Assembly (NCBI GenBank): GCA_016198945.1
Contig: JACQHO010000135.1
Span: 1-6,940 of the forward strand
Length of the DNA: 6,940 nt
Source of the DNA: Nitrospirota bacterium
Lineage (GTDB): Bacteria; Nitrospirota; Nitrospiria; JACQBZ01
Direction: 5' to 3'
Part shown: positions 1 through 5,106 of the stretch, in pieces
Position numbering within the stretch: position 1 is the stretch's first letter
How the letters are laid out: each line of letters begins with the position of its first letter
Translations under genes and position numbers: made by a program
Notes under the pieces: model-generated
What the model was told of the DNA's origin: nothing
What the model saw: the letters and a program-made list of their open reading frames with translations, nothing else
Database searches by the model: none

Positions 1-629
1 GGCAAGAGGTTTTTAAGCCGTTTTCCCACTGAAAGATGGTCGCGGATCCGGGTCGCCGATATTTCATAATCCGTCCGATGAAGCAGAATCAAACCGGTCT
101 TCGGCGTCAACGGATAATCATATCGGAACAACCGTCCGGCGTCCATCTCCCGCAATATCCCGGATGGAATCCCCTTCAGAAAAACGATCTGTCCCAGATC
201 CGAAAAACGGGATCCCGGACGGGAAACGACGATGATGTGGCAGCCTTGAAGGATTTTTTGGGGTGAGCGCCATGTGGAAAATTCCAGGAAGGCATCCAAC
301 CCGAGCATCAGGTAAAACTCGGCCTCTTTCGGATACCGCCGTCGCAGGGCGTTTAAGGTGTCAATCGTATATGATTTGCCGGGCCGACTGATCTCCAAAT
401 CCGAAACGTCCAGCCCTGGATGGTCCTCCACCGCCAGCCGGACCATCGCGAGACGATGCCTGGCTGAAGGAATTTCCCGGTCGGCCTTGTGCGGCGGCTG
501 GTTGGCCGGAATGAGAAGGACCCGGTCCAGACCCACCGTTTTCAAAACCTCTTCCGCAATCGCGAGATGCCCATTGTGAATCGGGTTGAACGTCCCGCCG
601 AAGATTCCGATGCGCAAGCCCTTTTTCAC
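1..629 (-). CDS. nadD: Nicotinate-nucleotide adenylyltransferase, C-terminus cut by the window edge
   Basis: NadD transfers AMP from ATP to nicotinate mononucleotide, giving deamido-NAD in cytoplasmic NAD synthesis. I translated the reverse strand by hand: 209 complete codons run open to the edge. Near the N-terminus lies the nucleotidyltransferase signature GIFGGTFNPIHNGHL, with the (H/T)xGH-type ATP site. NQPPHK follows around residues 44-49, then SRPGKSYTID mid-protein, and ISATRIR near the end, the family's ISSTxIR motif. Family members are about 190-215 residues, so only a short tail should be missing. I chose GTG at 629, which overlaps the proA stop as GTGA and suggests translational coupling. 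A TTG at 617 (reading MRIGIFGG) is a real alternative; the AGGGAG at 629-634 is 11 nt from it and abuts the GTG. It is the last visible gene of the operon. Identity is clear; the start is uncertain. Confidence 0.93.
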   Translation of the reverse strand, partial: MKKGLRIGIFGGTFNPIHNGHLAIAEEVLKTVGLDRVLLIPANQPPHKADREIPSARHRLAMVRLAVEDHPGLDVSDLEISRPGKSYTIDTLNALRRRYPKEAEFYLMLGLDAFLEFSTWRSPQKILQGCHIIVVSRPGSRFSDLGQIVFLKGIPSGILREMDAGRLFRYDYPLTPKTGLILLHRTDYEISATRIRDHLSVGKRLKNLL

Positions 630-1882
630 TCCCTCAACTGCCCTTGGCCCAGGATGATGTACTTCGTCGTAGTGAGCTCTTCCAGCCCCATCGGGCCGCG
701 GGCATGGATACGGCTGGTCGAGATGCCGATCTCGGCGCCCAGTCCGAACTGGTATCCGTCGTTCAGCCGCGTCGAGGCGTTGACGAAGACGGCGCAGGCG
801 TCCACCTCGTTCAGGAACCGCCGGGCCCGCGCGTAATCCCGCGTGATGATCGCCTCGGAATGCTGCGAACCGTACCGCGCGATATGCTCCATCGCCTCGT
901 CCATATCCTTGACGACCTTGACCGCGAGGATCAGATCGAGATATTCGGTCGTCCAGTCTTCTTCATTCGCCTCTTTTACGGCCGGAACGATCGCGCGCGT
1001 CTTGGGACAGCCGCGGATCTCGACCCCGGCCTTCTGAAATTCGGCGATCATCTTGGGTAGAAACACGGTCGCGATCTTTTCATGGACCAGCAACGTCTCC
1101 ATCGCGTTGCAGGTTCCCGGCCGCTGGACCTTCGCGTTGAAGCAGATCGCCTGGGCCATCGCAAGATCCGCATCCGCGTCCACATAGGTGTGGCAGAGGC
1201 CCTTGTCGTGCTTGATCACCGGAATCCGGGAATTCTCCGTGACCATTTTCATGAGACCCTCGCCGCCGCGGGGAATGATCAGATCAATCAGCGCATCCAG
1301 TTTCAGCATCTCCATCACGGCCTGACGATCGGGATTATCCAGAAAGGCGATGCACCCTTCGGGCAGTCCGGACGCGACGCCGACCTCGGACAGGACCTGG
1401 ACGATGGCCGCGTTGGAATGAATCGCTTCCGAGCCGCCGCGAAGAACGACGGCGTTGCCGGCCTTGAGACATAAGCTTGCGGCGTCGGCCGTGACGTTGG
1501 GCCGGGACTCGTAAACGATCCCGATCACTCCGATCGGAACACGGACGCGTCCCACTTGCATCCCGTTCGGGCGGCGCACCATTTTAATCACCTCGCCGAC
1601 CGGATCGGGCAGCGCGGCCACTTCGCGAAGGCCGGCCGCCATTTCACCGATGCGCTTGGAGCTGAGCGTCAACCGGTCGATCATCGCACTGGAAAGTCCC
1701 CGGCGTTTGGTTTCATCCAGATCTTTTGCGTTGGCCGAAATGAGCGCTGGTGTTTGTGCCGCCAGTTCATCCGCCATCTTGATCAGCGCGGCATTTTTAA
1801 CCGACGAAGAAAGGACCGCCAGCTTCCGCGCGGCCGTCTTCGCCCGGCCCGCCTTCTCGGTTACGTAGGCACGGATATCCAT
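626..1882 (-). CDS. proA: Glutamate-5-semialdehyde dehydrogenase (gamma-glutamyl phosphate reductase)
   Basis: ProA reduces gamma-glutamyl phosphate with NADPH to glutamate 5-semialdehyde, the second step of proline synthesis, and works with ProB just upstream. The 418-residue product has the usual family length. Visible landmarks are VYESRPNVTADAASLCLKAG (about 123-142) and VLRGGSEA (146-153) in the nucleotide-binding half, PRGG (204-207), and QRPGTCNAMETLL (253-265) with catalytic Cys258. The C-terminal half has NASTRLNDGYQFGLGAEIGI (368-387). The start is ATG at 1882, giving MDIRAYVTEKA, preceded by GGGGG at 1888-1892 with a 5-nt gap. The frame is open 19 codons further upstream to a GTG at 1939, but those codons lie in a palindromic repeat and are not expected in the protein. 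The gene overlaps nadD by four bases. Confidence 0.97.
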   Translation of the reverse strand: MDIRAYVTEKAGRAKTAARKLAVLSSSVKNAALIKMADELAAQTPALISANAKDLDETKRRGLSSAMIDRLTLSSKRIGEMAAGLREVAALPDPVGEVIKMVRRPNGMQVGRVRVPIGVIGIVYESRPNVTADAASLCLKAGNAVVLRGGSEAIHSNAAIVQVLSEVGVASGLPEGCIAFLDNPDRQAVMEMLKLDALIDLIIPRGGEGLMKMVTENSRIPVIKHDKGLCHTYVDADADLAMAQAICFNAKVQRPGTCNAMETLLVHEKIATVFLPKMIAEFQKAGVEIRGCPKTRAIVPAVKEANEEDWTTEYLDLILAVKVVKDMDEAMEHIARYGSQHSEAIITRDYARARRFLNEVDACAVFVNASTRLNDGYQFGLGAEIGISTSRIHARGPMGLEELTTTKYIILGQGQLRE

Positions 1883-1951
1883 ATTTTCCCCCGTAGGGGC
1901 AGACCTGCGTGTCTGCCCGGAATGAAGATCGGCGAACACATGGGTTCGCTC
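1883..1951 (-). promoter_or_regulatory. proB-proA gap with proA ribosome binding site
   Basis: The 69-bp gap between proB and proA is almost entirely the paired-hairpin repeat described separately. Only the last ten bases before proA are free of it: a G-run (1888-1892 on the reverse strand) followed by AAAAT and the ATG. I see no sigma-70 hexamers and no T-run that would make either hairpin an intrinsic terminator, so proA is probably still read from the rplU promoter. Confidence 0.5.
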
Positions 1952-1955
1952 CTAC
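1893..1955. repeat. REP-like pair of hairpins in mirror orientation
   Basis: Two stem-loops face each other. The first has arms GGGCAGAC (1897-1904) and GTCTGCCC (1911-1918), an 8-bp perfect stem with a 6-nt loop. The second has arms GCGAAC (1932-1937) and GTTCGC (1944-1949), again with a 6-nt loop. The outer ends, GTAGGGGC (1893-1900) and GCTCCTAC (1948-1955), are inverted copies matching at 7 of 8 bases. Mirror-paired short hairpins with GTAGG/CCTAC ends resemble dispersed REP-doublet or MITE elements. The last bases of proB, including its TAG stop, lie inside the right end. That it is a dispersed family is an inference; only one copy is visible here. Confidence 0.7.
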
Positions 1956-3082
1956 AATATCACCAGATTGTCCCGATGAATCGCTTCGTCGTAATCCTTG
2001 GTTCCCAAAATCCCGGCGATCTCGGTCGTTTTGACTCCCCGGATCCTGGACAGATCGTGTGAGGAATAATTCACCAATCCCTTCGCCGCTTCCCGTCCTT
2101 GCGGATCCATGCAGCTCACGGCATCGCCGGCCTCGAAGCGGCCTTCCACCCGGACGATCCCCGACGGCAGAAGACTCTTTCCCTTCGCCGCCAGCGCCTC
2201 CACGGCGCCGGCATCCAGCCACAGCCGGCCCTTGGTCCGTTTGGTGAAGGCGATCCATTGTTTCCGGCTGTTTCGTTTTCCATCTTCCGGGAGAAACAAA
2301 GTCCCGACCTCATTCCCTTTCAGTATCTCGCTCAGCACCCCGGCCCTCCGGCCGCCGGCCACGACGGTCGGCACCCCGTAACCGGCCACCGTTCGCGCCG
2401 CCAGGATTTTGGAACGCATGCCGCCGGTGCCTTCCGACGTCGCGGTGTCCTTCGCATGCCGTTCCGTCTCGGCATTGATTTTGGTCACGACCGGAATCAA
2501 AACCGCTTCTGGATGATGTCGGGGGTCATCGGTATACAGCCCCTCCACGTCCGACAGGATCACCAGAAGCTGCGAGTCAATCAGATGGGTCACCAAGCCG
2601 GCCAGGTTGTCGTTGTCCCCGAACCGGATCTCCTCCACCACGACCGTGTCGTTCTCGTTGATGACCGGAATCACATCGAGACCCAGCAGGGTCATCAGCG
2701 TGTTGCGCGAATTGAGGAAGCGCTTCCGATCAGCCAGATCGTCCTGGGTCAAAAGGACCTGGGCCACCTTCAACCCGTGGGCCTCAAATGCCTTTTCATA
2801 CGCCCAGATCAAGCGGCTCTGTCCGACGGCGGCGGCCGCCTGTTTGACCGGGAGACTTTTGGGCCGGTGTTTGATTCCCAACTTTTCAAGACCGGAGAGA
2901 ATCGCGCCGGAAGAAACGATCACGATCTCATGCTCCTGCCGCTTCAACTCGGCCATCTCCTGGGCAAGGGCCTCCAAAAGCGTGTGGTTCAGGCCGTGAT
3001 CCCGCGAGGCGATCAGGCTGCTGCCGATCTTCACCACGAGTCGTTTGACGCCGCTAAGATATTCGCGTCGTTCAAGTTCCAT
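1952..3082 (-). CDS. proB: Glutamate 5-kinase with C-terminal PUA domain
   Basis: ProB phosphorylates L-glutamate with ATP to gamma-glutamyl phosphate, the committed and usually proline-inhibited step of proline synthesis. The 376-residue product is full length. The amino-acid-kinase domain (about 12-265) shows VVKIGSSLI (16-24), SSGAILSG (57-64), KQAAAAVGQSR (80-90), NENDTV (142-147), GDNDNLAG (155-162), LSDVEGLYTDDP (176-187) and GTGGMRSK (218-225). A PUA domain follows from about 283 to 360 (WLDAGAVEAL, SGIVRVEGRFEAGDAV, GLVNYSS). The start is ATG at 3082, which shares its A with the obg stop (TGATG). No good Shine-Dalgarno precedes it, which fits reinitiation after obg. The frame is open 46 codons further up into obg; that extension is not family-like. 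The TAG stop lies within the repeat end. Confidence 0.97.
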   Translation of the reverse strand: MELERREYLSGVKRLVVKIGSSLIASRDHGLNHTLLEALAQEMAELKRQEHEIVIVSSGAILSGLEKLGIKHRPKSLPVKQAAAAVGQSRLIWAYEKAFEAHGLKVAQVLLTQDDLADRKRFLNSRNTLMTLLGLDVIPVINENDTVVVEEIRFGDNDNLAGLVTHLIDSQLLVILSDVEGLYTDDPRHHPEAVLIPVVTKINAETERHAKDTATSEGTGGMRSKILAARTVAGYGVPTVVAGGRRAGVLSEILKGNEVGTLFLPEDGKRNSRKQWIAFTKRTKGRLWLDAGAVEALAAKGKSLLPSGIVRVEGRFEAGDAVSCMDPQGREAAKGLVNYSSHDLSRIRGVKTTEIAGILGTKDYDEAIHRDNLVIL

Positions 3083-4137
3083 CAGGTCATCTTTGCCGGT
3101 TTTAATGCATCGTTTGAAATCTTTCCGCCTAAGGCGGATCGAGCTTCCTGAACCCGGCCGCCCAAATACCGGACCAGATCGGGGATGCCATCCCCGGTCA
3201 CGGCCGAGACGGGGAGGCAATCCATTTTTTTCTTCCGGCAGTAGGCCGCAAGCTTTTTGAGACGGCTGCCGTCGCCCTGGATATCTTTCTTAGTCGCCGC
3301 GATCGCGAACGGCTTTTCCAACAACTCCGGATTATAGGCCCAAAGCTCCCGGCGCAGAATCTCAAAGCACCGGACCGGTTCCAGCTCGGCCGATTCGCCG
3401 ATGTCGATCAAATAGAGAAGAAAGACATTGCGTTCGATATGCTTTAGAAACTGTATCCCCAGCCCTTTGCCGGTATGGGCTCCCTCGATCAATCCGGGAA
3501 TGTCGGCCACGATGAACCCGCCCTCAATGCCGCCGGCGACCATGCCGAGTTGAGGGCTCAGCGTCGTGAAAGGATAATCGGCGATCTTGGGCCGCGCGGC
3601 CGAGATCACCGAGATCAGCGTGGACTTTCCGGCATTGGGAAAACCGACCAGCCCCACATCCGCCAGGAGTTTGAGTTCCAACAACAGCCAGCGTTCCTCG
3701 CCGGGCCGCCCCTTCTCGGCGCGGCGCGGCGCGCGATTCGTGGAGGTGGCGAAGGCCGAATTGCCCTGTCCCCCCCGACCCCCTTTGGCGATCACCTGCT
3801 CCTGCCCTTCCGTCGTCAAATCGGCCAGCAACTCATTCGTCTCGGCGTCACGGACAATCGTCCCGCAGGGCACCGGAATCACGACCCGCGGGCTGTTTTT
3901 TCCGTGGCAATCACTTCCCTGGCCGTGCTCCGCATGCGGGAGGAGGTAATGCTGCTGATATCGGAGATCCAGAAGGGTTCGGAGTTGGCCGGTCGCTCGG
4001 AGGACGACATCCCCGCCGTTTCCGCCGTGGCCGCCGTTGGGACCGCCCCGGGGAACGTACTTCTCCCGTCGGAAGGCGACGCAGCCGTCTCCGCCGTCCC
4101 CGGCCTTGACGAATATTTTGACTTGATCGACAAACAC
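3082..4137 (-). CDS. obg: Obg-family GTPase (CgtA)
   Basis: Obg/CgtA is an essential GTPase that binds the 50S ribosomal subunit and acts in its assembly and in stress signalling. The 351-residue product has the glycine-rich Obg fold first (about 1-158: FVDQVKIFVKAGDGGDGCVAF, split GGPNGGHGG and KGGRGGQGN), then the G domain. Motifs are G1 GFPNAGKST (165-173), G2 region YPFTTLSP (188-195), G3 DIPG (212-215), G4 as TKKD (282-285) in place of NKxD, and G5 SAVTGDG (311-317). The short C-terminus lacks the OCT domain of some Gram-positive versions. Start: GTG at 4137, giving FVDQVKIF as residues 2-9, the canonical N-terminus. The frame runs open upstream to 4278 only through repeats. No Shine-Dalgarno is evident; a perfect palindrome ends 13 nt upstream. 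Gene order L21-L27-Obg is widespread in bacteria. Confidence 0.96.
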   Translation of the reverse strand: MFVDQVKIFVKAGDGGDGCVAFRREKYVPRGGPNGGHGGNGGDVVLRATGQLRTLLDLRYQQHYLLPHAEHGQGSDCHGKNSPRVVIPVPCGTIVRDAETNELLADLTTEGQEQVIAKGGRGGQGNSAFATSTNRAPRRAEKGRPGEERWLLLELKLLADVGLVGFPNAGKSTLISVISAARPKIADYPFTTLSPQLGMVAGGIEGGFIVADIPGLIEGAHTGKGLGIQFLKHIERNVFLLYLIDIGESAELEPVRCFEILRRELWAYNPELLEKPFAIAATKKDIQGDGSRLKKLAAYCRKKKMDCLPVSAVTGDGIPDLVRYLGGRVQEARSALGGKISNDALKPAKMT

Positions 4138-4150
4138 AGATTTACTGACC

Positions 4151-4175
4151 GGGGACAGATTTGAAATCTGTCCCC
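4151..4175. repeat. Perfect 25-bp palindrome upstream of obg
   Basis: Arms of 12 bases, GGGGACAGATTT (4151-4162) and AAATCTGTCCCC (4164-4175), are perfectly complementary around a single central base. On the obg transcript the hairpin would end 13 nt before the GTG start, where a Shine-Dalgarno would be expected. The unit looks like a short dispersed REP/MITE-type element; from memory, GGGGACAGATTT-type palindromes recur in environmental genomes and near REP-associated transposases, but I cannot check this here. Confidence 0.85.
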
Positions 4176-4204
4176 TCTCGGGTTGGTAGATGGAATCGGG
4201 AAGG

Positions 4205-4246
4205 CCCGCCTGCCCCTGCCCGTCCGGCAGGCGGGGAACAGGCGGG
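4205..4246. repeat. GC-rich nested inverted repeat
   Basis: Outer arms CCCGCCTG (4205-4212) and CAGGCGGG (4239-4246) enclose an inner stem CCTGCC (4215-4220) and GGCAGG (4226-4231) with a 5-nt loop. The arms are built from one repeated theme, CCTGCC/GGCAGG, so several alternative pairings are possible. No T-run follows on either strand, so I do not call it a terminator. Confidence 0.7.
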
Positions 4247-4264
4247 TCCGAAGCGGCGAGGACA

Positions 4265-4295
4265 ATTTGAGATCTCAAATCTCAAATTTGAGATT
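4265..4295. repeat. Two overlapping AT-rich palindromes
   Basis: ATTTGAGATCTCAAAT (4265-4280) is a perfect 16-bp palindrome and AATCTCAAATTTGAGATT (4278-4295) a perfect 18-bp one; they share three bases. The element is four alternating copies of the 7-mer ATTTGAG/CTCAAAT. It begins nine bases after the rpmA stop codon. Similar ATTTGAGAT strings occur as dispersed repeats in several environmental phyla, from memory and unchecked. Confidence 0.8.
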
Positions 4296-4304
4296 AAAAG
4301 CCTA

Positions 4305-4571
4305 TCAGGCCGGTTCCGGCACCGGATAGACGCTGACTTTTTTACGATCCCCGTCTCGACTCTCAAACTTGACCACGCCGGTGATCTTGGCGAAGAGCGT
4401 GTGATCGCTCCCGGTGCCGACATTGAATCCCGGATGAAACCGGGTGCCCCGTTGCCGGACGATGATGCTTCCGGCCGGAACGACCTGTCCGCCGAAGGCC
4501 TTGACACCCAGCCGTTTCGCCTGACTGTCGCGGCCGTTTGTAGTTGAACCTTGTCCTTTTTTATGCGCCAT
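4305..4571 (-). CDS. rpmA: 50S ribosomal protein L27
   Basis: L27 is a 50S subunit protein whose N-terminal tail reaches towards the peptidyl transferase centre. The 88-residue product is full length and matches the family throughout: MAHKKGQGSTTNGRDS at the start, then KRLGVKAFGGQVVPAGSIIV, RQRGTRFHPG and NVGTGSDHTLFA. The N-terminus starts directly with MAHKKG, without the cleavable extension seen in Firmicutes, and consistently no Prp protease gene lies between rplU and rpmA. A strong Shine-Dalgarno, GGAAGGGG (4580-4587 on the reverse strand), lies 8 nt before the ATG. The gene is 47 bp downstream of rplU. Confidence 0.98.
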   Translation of the reverse strand: MAHKKGQGSTTNGRDSQAKRLGVKAFGGQVVPAGSIIVRQRGTRFHPGFNVGTGSDHTLFAKITGVVKFESRDGDRKKVSVYPVPEPA

Positions 4572-4618
4572 GAATCAAACCCCTTCCTGCATTTTACGAC
4601 TCGCAGCAGACATGTTCT

Positions 4619-4933
4619 TTATGCCGAATGGATCTCCGTAATCTTGAGCCGTGTATAGGACTGGCGATGTCCTTTGGTTCGTCGGTAATTCTTGCGTCTC
4701 TGTTTCTTAAAGACGATCACCTTCGGCTGTCGCCCTTGCGCCGTCACTTCGGCCTTCACCACCGCTCCCGGAATGACCGGATTTCCAATCCGGGCGCCCT
4801 TCTCTTCCTGGACCATGAGGACACGTGAAAGGGAAATGGTTTCTCCGACCCGGCCGTCCAAGAGTTCGACCTCGACGGTTTCGCCCGGCGCCACACGGTA
4901 CTGCTTGCCGCCCGTTTCAATAATCGCATACAT
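4619..4933 (-). CDS. rplU: 50S ribosomal protein L21
   Basis: L21 is a 23S rRNA-binding protein of the large subunit. The 104-residue product is full length. It opens with MYAIIETGGKQYRVAPGE and ends with the signature VIVFKKQRRKNYRRTKGHRQ followed by SYTRLKITEI. GGAG (4941-4944 on the reverse strand) sits 7 nt before the ATG. It is the first gene of the minus-strand operon, with rpmA and obg behind it, the usual arrangement. Transcription probably begins in the divergent region shared with ilvE. Confidence 0.98.
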   Translation of the reverse strand: MYAIIETGGKQYRVAPGETVEVELLDGRVGETISLSRVLMVQEEKGARIGNPVIPGAVVKAEVTAQGRQPKVIVFKKQRRKNYRRTKGHRQSYTRLKITEIHSA

Positions 4934-4962
4934 AACCAGACTCCGTTAAATGGTGAACGAAA

Positions 4963-4992
4963 TAGATAACATAAAGCATCAAAGCTTGTCAA
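4963..4992 (-). promoter_or_regulatory. Candidate sigma-70 promoter of the rplU operon
   Basis: On the reverse strand a perfect TTGACA (-35, 4987-4992) is followed after 18 bases by TATCTA (-10, 4963-4968, 3 of 6 consensus). Transcription would start near 4956, giving a leader of about 23 nt before rplU. The -35 box lies inside the perfect 11-bp palindrome GCTTGTCAAGC (4984-4994), which could alternatively be a protein-binding site. A second option on the same strand is TTGTCA (5016-5021) with TAGAAT (4995-5000), but its 15-bp spacer is short. The -10 is weak, so the exact promoter is uncertain. Confidence 0.5.
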
Positions 4993-5014
4993 GCATTCTA
5001 TCGCCCTTACTGTA

Positions 5015-5043
5015 TTGACAAACCCCGGGCGGATTGTTATATT
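5015..5043 (+). promoter_or_regulatory. Sigma-70 promoter of ilvE
   Basis: TTGACA (5015-5020) is a perfect -35 box, followed by a 17-bp spacer and TATATT (5038-5043), 5 of 6 matches to TATAAT. A start site near 5050 would give a leader of about 57 nt before the ilvE GTG. This is the strongest promoter in the window, and it argues against a TTG start at 5056, which would leave almost no leader. Confidence 0.82.
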
Positions 5044-5060
5044 GAAATCCATTCTTTGTC

Positions 5061-5080
5061 CGGAACTTCAGTTTGTTCCG
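5061..5080 (+). repeat. Inverted repeat in the ilvE leader
   Basis: CGGAAC (5061-5066) and GTTCCG (5075-5080) form a perfect 6-bp stem with an 8-nt loop. It lies about 10 nt after the predicted transcription start and 15 nt before the Shine-Dalgarno. It could be an operator half-site pair or an mRNA 5' stem-loop. No leader peptide with branched-chain codons and no terminator follow it, so classical attenuation is not supported. Confidence 0.5.
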
Positions 5081-5095
5081 AAGAACCCTATAACC

Positions 5096-5099
5096 GGAG
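5096..5099 (+). promoter_or_regulatory. Ribosome binding site fixing the ilvE start
   Basis: GGAG sits 7 nt before the GTG at 5107. This spacing favours that GTG over the more upstream TTG at 5056 and the internal ATG at 5134. Confidence 0.75.
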
Positions 5100-5106
5100 A
5101 TTCCGA

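Larger units (their letters stand above)
4138..4304. other. rpmA-obg gap filled with three palindromic repeat types
   Basis: This 167-bp stretch separates two genes that are usually close together. It contains an AT-rich double palindrome next to rpmA, a GC-rich nested stem in the middle and a 25-bp perfect palindrome next to obg, listed separately. I found no convincing sigma-70 promoter on the minus strand and no stem followed by a T-run, so obg is probably still co-transcribed with rplU-rpmA. The open frame through it, continuous with obg, has low-complexity composition and is not considered coding. Confidence 0.75.

Noticed and set aside
1883..1939. 19-codon N-terminal extension of proA
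   Set aside because: It translates the palindromic repeat and would begin with a GTG inside a hairpin; ProA length fits the ATG at 1882.
2099..3151. Long plus-strand open frame of 350 codons opposite proB
   Set aside because: It is an antisense shadow of a well-supported proB; the product is rich in His, Arg, Gly and Asp in irregular order and matches no family I recognise, as expected opposite GC-rich coding DNA.
3083..3220. 46-codon N-terminal extension of proB inside obg
   Set aside because: It overlaps conserved obg sequence in another frame and is absent from the expected ProB length; the TGATG start is the natural one.
3475..4164. Plus-strand open frame of 229 codons opposite obg
   Set aside because: Antisense shadow of the obg coding sequence with no recognisable motif; it also runs into the palindrome upstream of obg.
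4151..4246. Intrinsic terminator in the rpmA-obg gap
   Set aside because: Strong stems are present, but neither strand has a following T-run.
4138..4278. 47-codon N-terminal extension of obg through the repeats
   Set aside because: The frame is open only because the repeats lack stops in it; the canonical Obg N-terminus begins at the GTG at 4137.
4572..4618. A small gene between rplU and rpmA (Prp protease position)
   Set aside because: Only 47 bp are available, and L27 lacks the cleavable N-terminal extension that goes with Prp.
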